From Amycolatopsis decaplanina DSM 44594 (GTDB taxonomy: Bacteria; Actinomycetota; Actinomycetes; Mycobacteriales; Pseudonocardiaceae): a stretch of DNA of 64,000 bases. The stretch is taken from assembly GCF_000342005.1 (NCBI RefSeq), contig NZ_AOHO01000069.1:62001-126000 (forward strand), given 5' to 3'. The translations under genes were made by a program, and so were the position numbers. Of the stretch, positions 35,410 through 45,028 are shown piece after piece (within the stretch, counting starts at the first letter, position 1; each line of letters starts with the position of its first letter). The notes beneath the pieces were generated by a model, which saw nothing but the letters and a program-made list of their open reading frames with translations, ran no database searches and was not told the origin of the DNA.

Positions 35410-35810
35410 CGGCTTCCTTCCGGGGTTTCGATCACGACGGTGGTCGCCTTGACGACGGCGACCGCCAGCACCCCGGGCCTCAGCCCGAGCTCACGGACAG
35501 CTTCGGCGCTCATCAGGGAGACCACGCGATGCGGGCCGCACTGCAGTTCGACCTGTGCCATCACCTTGTCCGTGACGACCTCGGTGACGAGGCCGACGAA
35601 CCGGTTGCGCGCGGAGCGGCCGACGTTCGAAGGATCTTCTGGCTGTTCGGCCTGCGCCTTGGCGAACGCGGCCAGTTCGGCGCCGTCGACGACCTTGCGA
35701 CCCGCCGAGTCGTCGAACGCGGTCAGCTGGCCCGCGCGCACCCAGCGGCGGACGGTGTCGTCGCTGACGCCGAGCAAGCGAGCGGCCTCGGACAACCGAA
35801 ATTGCGGCAT
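35406..35810 (-). CDS. HTH-TOBE molybdate-responsive regulator
   Basis: 134 residues. The N-terminal MerR/excisionase-type helix-turn-helix (MPQFRLSEAARLLGVSDDTV, RRWVRAGQLTAF) is followed by a TOBE molybdate/tungstate-binding domain (ARNRFVGLVTEVVTDKVMAQ, VSLMSAEAVRELGLRPG, VVKATTVVIETP). This pairing is the short ModE-like regulator found ahead of mod operons in actinobacteria. It probably represses modABC when molybdate is plentiful. First gene of the mod operon, overlapping modA by 4 bp. Confidence 0.88.
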   Translation of the reverse strand: MPQFRLSEAARLLGVSDDTVRRWVRAGQLTAFDDSAGRKVVDGAELAAFAKAQAEQPEDPSNVGRSARNRFVGLVTEVVTDKVMAQVELQCGPHRVVSLMSAEAVRELGLRPGVLAVAVVKATTVVIETPEGSR

Positions 35811-35843
35811 GGCTGCGAGGTTACTTCCGCGGATGCGGAAAAG

Positions 35844-36186
35844 CTATGGACGCGAGGAATTGCCGGGCAGTTCGTCGCGGAGGCCATCGAGCACCGCGCT
35901 CTGGAAACGTTCCAGCACTTTCCGTTCCTCGGGCGAGAACTGTTCGAGGACCGTCTTCATGTTCGGAACGACCTCCATCAGGACCTTCCGGCGATCGACG
36001 GTGCCGCGGACGCGGCGGGCGAGACCCGCCTTCTCGAGCCTGTCCATGACGCCGGTCACAGCGGCAGTCGACAATCCGGTCAGTTCGGCGATCCTGGCGT
36101 GCCGGAGGGCGGTCAGCGTGCTGCTTTCCCTGCCGAGATGGGGCGAACCGGGCCAATTCCTCCGCCGAGAGCGGATATTTCGCCAT
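35844..36186 (-). pseudogene. Broken MarR-family regulator
   Basis: An ATG at 36186 with a good GGAGGAA nearby reads MAKYPLSAEELARFAPSRQG. The recognisable MarR winged helix (LRHARIAELTGLSTAAVTGV, then MDRLEKAGLARRVRGTVDRR) continues in another frame to a stop at 35844. The two parts cannot be joined without a frameshift, and about 30 residues of the N-terminal dimer helices are missing. So this is a deletion plus frameshift of a former ~150-residue MarR, divergent from moaA. Confidence 0.7.
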
Positions 36187-36275
36187 CCGGAAACCCTTCG
36201 GGGAAGAAACCGATTCGGTGCGAAAGGGATTTCAGACAGTCGGTTTTCGCCTGCTTCGGGGTTAGTCTGGTGACA

Positions 36276-37340
36276 ATGACAGCGATCGATCTCGGGTTTC
36301 CCCGTGTCCCCGGTACACGAGGGCGCGCGGACGTGCCCAGGCCGGACAACCCCGCTCTGATCGACACCTTCGGCCGCGTGGCGACCGACCTGCGGGTGTC
36401 GCTCACCGACAAGTGCAATCTGCGCTGCACCTATTGCATGCCCGCCGAAGGGCTCGAATGGATGCCGGGCGCGGACGTGCTGACCGACGACGAGCTCGTG
36501 CTCCTGCTGCGGATCGCCGTCGAACGGCTCGGGATCACCGACATCCGGCTCACCGGCGGCGAACCACTGCTGCGACAGGGGCTGGAGAAGATCGTCGAGC
36601 GGGTCGCGGCGCTCGAACCGCGGCCGCGGCTTTCCATGACCACCAACGGGATCGGGCTCGCGAAGCGCGCGAAGTCGCTCGCGGACGCCGGGCTGGACCG
36701 GATCAACGTCTCGCTGGACACCGTCGACCGCGCGCTGTTCGAGACCATCACACGTCGCGACAGGCTTTCGCACGTGCTCGCCGGTATGGCCGCCGCCCGC
36801 GAGGCCGGACTGGACCCGGTGAAGGTCAACGCGGTGCTGATGCGCGGGCTGAACGAAGACCAGGCCGTGCCGCTGCTGAAGTTCTGCCTTGCCGAGGGCT
36901 ACCACCTGCGGTTCATCGAGCAGATGCCGCTGGACGCGCAGCACGGCTGGAACCGCGGCGACATGATCACCGCCGAGGAGATCCTCGGCATGCTCGGTGA
37001 AGAGTTCACGCTGTCACCGTTCCCCGCCGCGCGTGGCGGGGCGCCCGCCGAACGCTGGCTGGTCGACGGAGGACCGGGCGACGTCGGCGTGATCGCGTCG
37101 GTGACCCGTCCCTTCTGCGGCGCCTGCGAGCGGACGCGGCTGACCGCGGACGGCGCGGTGCGCTCGTGCCTGTTCAGCAACGACGAGACGGACCTTCGCG
37201 CGCTCGTGCGCGCGGGCGCGCGCGAAGAAGAGGTGGCGGACGCCTGGCGGGCGACCATGTGGGGCAAGCTCGCCGGACACGAGATCAACGAGGCCGGTTT
37301 CGCGCAGCCGATCCGGCCGATGAGCGCGATCGGCGGCTGA
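36276..37340 (+). CDS. moaA: GTP 3',8-cyclase MoaA
   Basis: 354-residue radical-SAM enzyme doing the first step of molybdenum cofactor synthesis, converting GTP to 3',8-cyclo-7,8-dihydro-GTP. The N-terminal cluster motif is DKCNLRCTYCMPAEG (CxxxCxxC). The SAM strand is RLTGGEPLLRQGL. The C-terminal 4Fe4S site is CGACERTRLTADGAVRSC. It ends in the Gly-Gly needed for catalysis (SAIGG). The ATG at 36276 is used. moaD follows 1 bp after the stop. By position it equals the mycobacterial moaA2. Confidence 0.96.
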   Translation: MTAIDLGFPRVPGTRGRADVPRPDNPALIDTFGRVATDLRVSLTDKCNLRCTYCMPAEGLEWMPGADVLTDDELVLLLRIAVERLGITDIRLTGGEPLLRQGLEKIVERVAALEPRPRLSMTTNGIGLAKRAKSLADAGLDRINVSLDTVDRALFETITRRDRLSHVLAGMAAAREAGLDPVKVNAVLMRGLNEDQAVPLLKFCLAEGYHLRFIEQMPLDAQHGWNRGDMITAEEILGMLGEEFTLSPFPAARGGAPAERWLVDGGPGDVGVIASVTRPFCGACERTRLTADGAVRSCLFSNDETDLRALVRAGAREEEVADAWRATMWGKLAGHEINEAGFAQPIRPMSAIGG

Positions 37341-37341
37341 C

Positions 37342-37596
37342 ATGGTGACCATCGTGGTGCGGTACTTCGCCTCGGCCCGCGCGGCCGTCGGCCTCGACGA
37401 GGAGAAGGTGACCCTGCCGGACGGCGCCCGCGTCGCCGACGCCGTCGCCCGCCTGCGTGAACTCCACCCGGAGAAACTGGCGAAGCTGCTCGACGCGGTC
37501 TCGTATCTGCTGGACGGCGTCGCGGTGCGGGATCTCACGCGGCCGCTGACCGACGCCGCCGAACTGGACGTCCTGCCGCCGTTCGCCGGCGGTTGA
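37342..37596 (+). CDS. moaD: Molybdopterin synthase sulfur carrier MoaD
   Basis: 84-residue ubiquitin-fold sulfur carrier. VRYFASARAAVGLDEEKVTL gives the first strands, SYLLDGVAVRDLTRPL the middle, ELDVLPPFAGG the end; the terminal Gly-Gly is the site of thiocarboxylation. With MoaE it converts cyclic pyranopterin monophosphate to molybdopterin. Directly behind moaA, one base apart, so co-translated. The partner moaE lies 2.3 kb away on the other strand. Confidence 0.94.
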   Translation: MVTIVVRYFASARAAVGLDEEKVTLPDGARVADAVARLRELHPEKLAKLLDAVSYLLDGVAVRDLTRPLTDAAELDVLPPFAGG

Positions 37597-37643
37597 CCTG
37601 GGGCTGACTTGGGGGCTGACCTGCGCGAACGGCGAAAAGCGAT

Positions 37644-37660
37644 AGCAAAGGTCCCTTGCT
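37644..37660. repeat. Class III repeat, inverted copy 2
   Basis: AGCAAAGGTCCCTTGCT, exact reverse complement of 24267-24283, 47 bp after the moaD stop. Confidence 0.8.
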
Positions 37661-37744
37661 CCCCCGCAAGGCGTTCCGGGGCCCTTGATCCGCCGTCCGC
37701 CCGGAATTCACCGTCCCGACGCCGAAGCCGCCGAGGATGCGCCA

Positions 37745-38596
37745 GTGATCACTCCCCGCCGTATCCTCGCCGCGCTGCTCGTCGCGGTCGCCGCCACGAG
37801 CCTCGCGACCGCCCCGGCCTCCGCCCACGAACGCGGCGTCCGGCCGCTGCCGCGAGCGCACAGCCACAACGACTACGAGCACGCCCGTCCGCTGCACGAC
37901 GCGCTCGATCAGGGCTTCACCAGTGTCGAGGCCGACATCTACCTGGTGGACGGGCAGCTGCTGGTCGCGCACGACCTCGACGACACTCGCCCGGAGCGCA
38001 CCCTGGAGTCGCTCTACCTGGAGCCGCTGCGCGAGCGTGTCCTGGCCAACCACGGCGTCGGCGTCTACCGGCAGCGCGCGGAGTTCCAGCTGCTGATCGA
38101 CGTCAAGGGGGACGCGAACAGCACCTACGCGGCGCTCGAGAAGCGGCTGTACGACCCTCGATACTCCTTCCTCTTCTCTCTGTACGCGTTCGGACACGTA
38201 CAGAAGCGGGCCGTCACCGCGGTGATCTCCGGCGGGCGGCCCAAGGACGTGATGCTCGGGCAGAAGTTCCGGCTCGCCTTCTACGACGGCCGGATCAAGG
38301 ACGAAAACGACCTCGGCATCGGCTCGGACCCCAAGGTGACCCCGCTGGTCTCCGACTCCTGGAGCGAGCTGTTCACCTGGACCGGTGACGGCCCCTTCCC
38401 TGCCGAGGAGCGGGCGAAACTGCACGATCTGGTCAAAAGCGCCCACAAGGCGGGTCAGCGGGTCCGATTCTGGGCCACGCCGGATACCGCCGGACCAGGG
38501 CGCGACGCGTTGTGGAAAGAGCTGGTCGCCGCCGGGGTCGACCACCTGAATACGGATGACCTGTCAGGGCTGGCGAACTTCTTGAGGTCTCGCTAA
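37745..38596 (+). CDS. Secreted PI-PLC/GDPD-like phosphodiesterase
   Basis: 283 residues. Signal peptide VITPRRILAALLVAVAATSL then ATAPASA, with export by Sec. The mature protein is a TIM-barrel phosphodiesterase: HSHNDYEHARPLHDALDQGF, VEADIYLVDGQLLVAHD (two acidic metal ligands and a His), QLLIDVKGD and RVRFWATPD near the end. This is the calcium-dependent phosphatidylinositol phospholipase C/glycerophosphodiesterase superfamily. Actual lipid substrate unknown. The GTG at 37745 is chosen for the signal peptide. It stands between moaD and the long rpf leader. Confidence 0.85.
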   Translation: MITPRRILAALLVAVAATSLATAPASAHERGVRPLPRAHSHNDYEHARPLHDALDQGFTSVEADIYLVDGQLLVAHDLDDTRPERTLESLYLEPLRERVLANHGVGVYRQRAEFQLLIDVKGDANSTYAALEKRLYDPRYSFLFSLYAFGHVQKRAVTAVISGGRPKDVMLGQKFRLAFYDGRIKDENDLGIGSDPKVTPLVSDSWSELFTWTGDGPFPAEERAKLHDLVKSAHKAGQRVRFWATPDTAGPGRDALWKELVAAGVDHLNTDDLSGLANFLRSR

Positions 38597-38762
38597 AGTG
38601 CGCGGCCCATTCGCGCGCGAAGGCGCACGAATGGGCCAGTCATCTCTTAATCCACGTGATGCAAGCCTCACGATCCGTGAATTATCTCGACTAGGAAACG
38701 GCCAGATAACGGCCCGCTGACCTGCGCAAACACCCGAATCGTTATAGGTTGCGTGCTGTTAC

Positions 38763-38778
38763 TGTGATACAGGTCACA
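38763..38778 (+). promoter_or_regulatory. CRP-type cAMP receptor site before rpf
   Basis: TGTGATACAGGTCACA is a perfect TGTGA-N6-TCACA dyad. It lies 94 bp before the riboswitch P1 stem, at a promoter-like distance. Mycobacterial rpfA is known to be controlled by CRP through such a site. Confidence 0.8.
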
Positions 38779-38856
38779 GCTCGAATAATTTCCGCTCGGG
38801 CCGTTCGTTACGTACCGTCGCTTTTCGGTTGGCCCCGACCGACCACGCAACACCGG

Positions 38857-39006
38857 GAACCCGTAGCGCCGAGCCCTGTCCAACGGATTCCCGGACCCAA
38901 CCCCGAGCGAAAGCATTTCCGGACAGGGACGAGGGGACCGAGCCGACGCGTCGTGCGTCAGGCGGAGTCAGCCGGCCTGAGACGGCCGGCCAGGACCCAC
39001 GGGTTC
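38857..39006 (+). ncRNA. ydaO/yuaA c-di-AMP riboswitch
   Basis: The P1 stem is GAACCCGT (38857-38864) with ACGGGTTC (38999-39006), an exact 8-bp complement. Inside it are the conserved ydaO segments GCGCCGAGCCCTGTC (from 38866) and GGACAGGGACGAGGGGACCG (38921-38940), whose CCTGTCC/GGACAGG parts pair with each other. This class binds cyclic di-AMP and in actinobacteria usually precedes cell-wall hydrolase genes such as rpf. Ligand binding normally shuts expression off. Confidence 0.88.
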
Positions 39007-39028
39007 TTCCCTCAGCACAGGCTCGTAG

Positions 39029-39691
<663 letters not shown>

Positions 39692-39753
39692 GCTCTTGAG
39701 CAACAGTAGGTCGTGATGCCCGCGGGATTCCCCGCGCGGCCACGTCACGACTG

Positions 39754-39796
39754 ACAAGGCCCCACCGCGCTTATTCCCCCGGCGGTGGGGCTTTGT
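39754..39796 (+). terminator. rpf terminator
   Basis: ACAAGGCCCCACCGC (39754-39768) pairs with GCGGTGGGGCTTTGT (39782-39796), one mismatch, T-rich end. Confidence 0.85.
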
Positions 39797-39821
39797 CGTG
39801 TCCGGGGACCATCGGGCGGGT

Positions 39822-39867
39822 CTCGTGAGTGGTAAGGACGGTTAGAACCGTCCTTACCACTCACGAG
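39822..39867. repeat. Class I palindromic repeat, copy 2
   Basis: Same 22-bp arms as 8503-8548, differing only in the 2-nt loop (AG instead of CT). It lies between the rpf terminator and the moaE stop, 21 bp from the latter. Confidence 0.95.
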
Positions 39868-39888
39868 ACCAGATGCCCTCCGCAGCTC

Positions 39889-40317
39889 CTACGGCGAGTT
39901 GACCCACTCGTCACTGCCGTCGCTGAAGTGCTGGTGCTTCCACACCGGCAGCCGCGCCTTGACCTCGTCGACCAGCTCCGAGCAGGCGGCGAAGGCCTGG
40001 CCCCGGTGCTCGGCCGCCACGGCGCACGCCAGCGCGACATCCCCGATGGCCAGCGCGCCCAGCCGGTGGCTGACGGCGACCGCACGCACGCCCTCCCACT
40101 TCCCCGAGAGGTCCGCGACGACCTCCGCGAGCACGTCGGCGGCGCTGGGGTGCCCTTCGTAGGCGAGCCGTGCCACCGACCGCCCGCCGTCGTGGTCCCG
40201 GACGACCCCGCCGAAGGTGACGACGGCGCCCGCGGCCGCGTCGTCCACCAGACGGGCGTGTTCCTCGACCGAAAGCGGCTCGTCGACCACCGCGATCCGT
40301 GCGACCCGAACGCTCAC
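39889..40317 (-). CDS. moaE: Molybdopterin synthase catalytic subunit MoaE
   Basis: 142 residues. VTFGGVVRDHDGGRSVARLA and YEGHPSAADVL form the pterin pocket; RAVAVSHRLGALAIGDVALA is the core strand set, and the catalytic Lys sits in LPVWKHQHFSDG. With MoaD-thiocarboxylate it adds the two dithiolene sulfurs of molybdopterin. Last gene of a moaC-mogA-moaE operon, overlapping mogA by 4 bp. Confidence 0.95.
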   Translation of the reverse strand: MSVRVARIAVVDEPLSVEEHARLVDDAAAGAVVTFGGVVRDHDGGRSVARLAYEGHPSAADVLAEVVADLSGKWEGVRAVAVSHRLGALAIGDVALACAVAAEHRGQAFAACSELVDEVKARLPVWKHQHFSDGSDEWVNSP

Positions 40318-40805
40318 TGCTGTGCCTCCCGTGGGTGGTCGCCGCCCGCCAGCTGGTCGACGGCGTGGTCGAGGATCCCGTCCAGTACGCCCAGCCCGTC
40401 CTTCACCCCGCCGCGTGAGCCGGGCAGGTTCACCACCAGGGTCCGGCCCGCCACGCCGGCGATCCCGCGCGAGAGCACGGCCGTCGGCACCTTGGGCAGT
40501 CCGGCGGCGCGGATCGCGTCCGCGACGCCGGGGAGTTCGTAGTCGAGGACGGCGCGCGTGACGTCCGGGGTGCGGTCCGTCGGCGAGATGCCGGTGCCAC
40601 CGGTCGTCACGATCACCTGTACCCCGGCGGCGACTGCGTCCCGCAGGGCTTCGCCGACCGGTTCCCCGTCCTCGACGACCACGGGCTCGGGCACGTCCCA
40701 GCCGCGTGAGGTGAGCCAGTCCGTGATGACCGGACCGGTGGTGTCCTCGTACACGCCCTTCGCGGCGCGGTTCGACGCCACGATCACCCTCGCGACCCGG
40801 TTCAC
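40314..40805 (-). CDS. mog: Molybdopterin adenylyltransferase MogA/MoaB
   Basis: 163 residues. The MoCF-binding fold shows VIVASNRAAKGVYEDTTGPV, VIVTTGGTGISPTDRTPDVT (the GGTG motif binding the pterin) and TLVVNLPGSRGGVKDGL. It adenylates molybdopterin before metal insertion. Overlaps moaC and moaE by 4 bp on either side, so all three are tightly coupled. Confidence 0.94.
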   Translation of the reverse strand: MNRVARVIVASNRAAKGVYEDTTGPVITDWLTSRGWDVPEPVVVEDGEPVGEALRDAVAAGVQVIVTTGGTGISPTDRTPDVTRAVLDYELPGVADAIRAAGLPKVPTAVLSRGIAGVAGRTLVVNLPGSRGGVKDGLGVLDGILDHAVDQLAGGDHPREAQQ

Positions 40806-41272
40806 GGCCGCTCCCAGGTCCCGGTCTTGCCGCCGTCCTTGCGGATGAGGCGGACGTCGTCGAGGGTCGCCGCGGGATCGACCGCCTTGATCATGTCGTG
40901 CAGGGTCAGCCCGGCGACGGCGACGGCGGTCAGCGCCTCCATCTCGACGCCGGTCCGGTCTTCGGTCTTCGCGGTCGCGGTGATGTGCACGGCCGTCTCG
41001 TCGAGGGCGAACTCGACCTTCACCCCGGACAACGCGATCTGATGGCAGAGCGGAATCAGCTCGGGCACCTTCTTCGCGCCCATGATGCCCGCGATCCGAG
41101 CGGTCGCGAGGGCGTCGCCCTTGGGTAACCCGTCCGTCGCCAGCAGGCCGAGCACCTCGGCCGTGGTGTGCACGGTGCCGCCCGCCAGCGCGGTGCGGGC
41201 GGTGGGCGTCTTGCCGGAAACGTCGACCATACGGGCGGCGCCCGTATGGTCGACGTGGCTGAGTTCACTCAC
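40802..41272 (-). CDS. moaC: Cyclic pyranopterin monophosphate synthase MoaC
   Basis: 156 residues from the GTG at 41272, giving the standard VSELSHVDHTGAARMVDVSG start; an ATG 24 bp upstream is possible. Other signatures: ARIAGIMGAKKVPELIPLCH, TGVEMEALTAVAVAGLTLHD and MIKAVDPAATLDDVRLIRKD with catalytic Lys/Asp. It converts 3',8-cyclo-GTP from MoaA to cPMP. First gene of the moaC-mog-moaE operon. A strong 17-bp palindrome lies inside its first 20 codons. Confidence 0.95.
   Translation of the reverse strand: MSELSHVDHTGAARMVDVSGKTPTARTALAGGTVHTTAEVLGLLATDGLPKGDALATARIAGIMGAKKVPELIPLCHQIALSGVKVEFALDETAVHITATAKTEDRTGVEMEALTAVAVAGLTLHDMIKAVDPAATLDDVRLIRKDGGKTGTWERP
41220..41256 (-). repeat. Perfect 17-bp inverted repeat inside moaC
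   Basis: ACGTCGACCATACGGGC (41220-41236), loop GGC, then the exact complement (41240-41256). It encodes HVDHTGAARMVDV at the conserved MoaC N-terminus, 16 nt after the GTG start. The mRNA would form a very stable hairpin just after initiation. Confidence 0.9.
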
Positions 41273-41387
41273 GCCCAGCAGGCTAGTCCTCAGCATCGGT
41301 TGGCGGGGCTGAGGGACATTCGACGAATCACCACAGCGTGAAGCCGCCCGGCCGAAGGCCTCGCTATCGCGGGTTCACCTCGGAAAC

Positions 41388-42935
41388 TCAGAACATCCGC
41401 TGCTTCGAGCGAACCTCGTCGAGAGCCTTCTCGCGTTCCTGCCGCTGCTCCGGTGTCATCGAGGCGAAGAGCCCGCCCCTGTCCGCTGCGCAGGCCGTGT
41501 CGTGCGCGGGGCGCTTGCCTTCCACGAGGAACCGGTTGACGGCGTTGTTGCCGCAAGCGTTCTCCGAACCCAGCCAGACCCCGTGCCCACCGTCGTCGAC
41601 CGACACCATCCGCGTCCGGTCGCCGAGCGCGCGCCGCATCTCCTTGGCCCCGCCGAGCGGCGTCGCCGGGTCACGCAGGTTCTGCACCATCAGGATGTTC
41701 GACGGGCCCCGGTCGCCGATCCGCACCTGCGGCTCGATCGGCTCGGACGGCCAGTAAGCGCACGTCCAGATGTTCGCCGCGGCGGCGCCGAACATCGGGT
41801 ACTTCACCCGGTCCTTCTCGACGCTGCGCTGGTAGGTCTCGACCTTCTCCGGCCAGTTCACGTCGTTGCACACCACGTGCAGCTGCGCGGCGAGTATTTG
41901 CGCCACGTCGACCTGCTGGGCCTGCGCGGTCTGCTTCATGACGCCTTCACCGTCGAGCGCCTGCCACTGCTGCGCCAGCACCGGGAACGACCTGGTCGAG
42001 TACAGCGAACCGAACGTGCCCACGCGGAAGGCCGCACCGTCCACACCCGGAACGACGCCGGTGTCGAGCTTGGCCGCGAGTTCGTAGAACTTCGCCGTCA
42101 CCTGCCGCGGGGTCCGGCCCAGGCCGTAGCTCGCGTGCCGTTCCGCCGCCCACTTCGCGAAGTCCGGGAAGCGGTCCTGGAAGCCCTCCGCGAGACGACG
42201 CGATCCTGCCGGGTCGAGCCCGCCCGGCCCGGTCACGCTGTCGAGCACGACGCGATCGGTGTTCTGCGGGAACAGCGTCGAGTACACGGCGCCGAGGTAG
42301 CTGCCGTATGAGACGCCGTAGTACGAGAGCTTCTTCTCACCAAGGGCTTCACGGATGCGATCCATGTCGCGGGCCGTGTTGGCCGAGGTGATGTACGGCA
42401 GGATCGCGGCGGTCTTCGATTCACCGCACTGCTTCGCGACGACCGCCACGGTCTTCGCCCGTTCCGCCACCGCCGCGGCGTCACGCGCGTACGGCGGGAC
42501 GTTGTTGACCGCCTGCTCGGGCTTCAGGTCGCAGGTGACCGGCGTACTGCGGCCGATCCCGCGCGGATCGAACCCGATGATGTCGTACGCGTCGAGCACG
42601 CTCGACGGCATGCCCGCGGCCCGCAGTTCGGCGGGCATGGACAGTCCCGGGCCGCCGGGGCCGCCCGGGTTCGTCAGCATGATGCCGCGCCGCTTCGCGG
42701 GCTTGGTGCTCGCGAGCTTCGAAACGGCGACGTCGATGGTCTTCCCGCCCGGGTTCCGGTAGTCGAGCGGGACCTTCAAGGTGGTGCACGTCAGCCCTGG
42801 CGCGGCCACGTCCTCCGGACACGGCCCCCACTGCACCGACGAAGCCGCCGCGGACGCCGTCGCCGGTACGAGTACCGCCAAGGTGGCCGCCGCGGCCGTG
42901 AGTGTCCCGATCCTGCTCAGGACAGAGCGATTCAT
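41388..42935 (-). CDS. Secreted alpha/beta-hydrolase peptidase, TAP type
   Basis: 515 residues. Signal peptide to about 30 (VLVPATASAAAS). Alpha/beta-hydrolase fold with the TAP-like C-terminal cap: TNPGGPGGPGLSMPAEL oxyanion strand, GFDPRGIGRSTPVTC, nucleophile Ser in YYGVSYGSYLGAVY, Asp in NLRDPATPLGGA and His in VDDGGHGVWLGSENACG. Related Streptomyces enzymes are tripeptidyl aminopeptidases. It would act outside the cell on peptides or esters. The ATG at 42935 has GGGGTTGGGG upstream; a TTG two codons earlier is not preferred. Confidence 0.9.
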   Translation of the reverse strand: MNRSVLSRIGTLTAAAATLAVLVPATASAAASSVQWGPCPEDVAAPGLTCTTLKVPLDYRNPGGKTIDVAVSKLASTKPAKRRGIMLTNPGGPGGPGLSMPAELRAAGMPSSVLDAYDIIGFDPRGIGRSTPVTCDLKPEQAVNNVPPYARDAAAVAERAKTVAVVAKQCGESKTAAILPYITSANTARDMDRIREALGEKKLSYYGVSYGSYLGAVYSTLFPQNTDRVVLDSVTGPGGLDPAGSRRLAEGFQDRFPDFAKWAAERHASYGLGRTPRQVTAKFYELAAKLDTGVVPGVDGAAFRVGTFGSLYSTRSFPVLAQQWQALDGEGVMKQTAQAQQVDVAQILAAQLHVVCNDVNWPEKVETYQRSVEKDRVKYPMFGAAAANIWTCAYWPSEPIEPQVRIGDRGPSNILMVQNLRDPATPLGGAKEMRRALGDRTRMVSVDDGGHGVWLGSENACGNNAVNRFLVEGKRPAHDTACAADRGGLFASMTPEQRQEREKALDEVRSKQRMF

Positions 42936-43059
42936 CCCCAACCCCCGTCATGATCGACTTCTTGGTCGAAATCGAGCCTAGGAGCGGGGCGTGTGCGGAG
43001 TCGTCACCCTGAGGTCGACCGCGGAGTCGGCCTCAGTGATGAGGCGTTACGCCGAATGA

Positions 43060-43076
43060 AGCAAGGGACCTTTGCT
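43060..43076. repeat. Class III repeat, copy 3
   Basis: AGCAAGGGACCTTTGCT, identical to 24267-24283. It is the one copy not near a stop codon. Confidence 0.8.
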
Positions 43077-43207
43077 GTGTTCATCTGTCGCGCGCTCACG
43101 GAGCCTCGCCGAAGGAGCGCCGACCGTATCCGACTCACAGTAGGCAAATCGGGCGCCCCTTCATCGACTCTCCGTGGGCCTCCGGCCCAAAGAGGGCGCG
43201 CGACGGT

Positions 43208-43244
43208 GAAGTCTCCGTCGCGCGCTGAGCGCCCTTTGGGAGAC
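43208..43244. repeat. Class V repeat, copy 2
   Basis: GAAGTCTCCG...GCGCCCTTTGGGAGAC, same layout as 31034-31070. Ends 8 bp before the malic enzyme stop. Confidence 0.75.
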
Positions 43245-43252
43245 GCTGCTGG

Positions 43253-44650
<1,398 letters not shown>

Positions 44651-44751
44651 GGCACTACCCCCGCTGAGGAAAGCTCGAATAGGTCGATCGAAAACCTACT
44701 CCCGTGACGACCGCCACGGAGCCTCGCAGGGGGTAACTGACCAGTAGCTTT

Positions 44752-44934
44752 CTATCGGTTGATCTCGGTCTCGGGGTGCACGTAAGGCACGCTCTCGAGC
44801 GGGAAGGTCACGTCGCCGAACGGGGACAGCGCGCCCTGCCGATCGGACGCGAGCTCGGTGACGGGGTGTTCCCCGTCCTCACCGGGCCACGTGGGGTCGA
44901 TGCCCGCGCGCTTCTTGTTATCGCCCTTCGCCAC
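44752..44934 (-). CDS. Small conserved hypothetical protein, 60 residues
   Basis: 60 residues from the GTG at 44934, which has GGAGG 5 bp upstream. Sequence is charged and Pro-rich: VAKGDNKKRAGIDPTWPGED, VTELASDRQGALSPFGDVTF and a Tyr/His/Pro end. No membrane helix. Family not recognised by name; from memory, a small gene also sits next to the helicase-associated gene in mycobacteria (Rv0863). It is divergent from that gene here, 94 bp apart. Confidence 0.7.
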   Translation of the reverse strand: MAKGDNKKRAGIDPTWPGEDGEHPVTELASDRQGALSPFGDVTFPLESVPYVHPETEINR

Positions 44935-45028
44935 AACGTCCTCCAGAGCATGGTCAAACCGTTCTCTCCGGGACAGTCTGCCCGAACGCGGCTGCCGGGC
45001 CACCACCCGCCCGGTATCCTGGTCTTCT

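Larger units (their letters stand above)
42936..43252. other. Intergenic 317 bp with two repeat copies
   Basis: No gene. It contains the TAP-gene promoter side, a class III repeat at 43060-43076 and a class V repeat at 43208-43244. The remaining ~130 bp between repeats show nothing I recognise. Confidence 0.6.
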
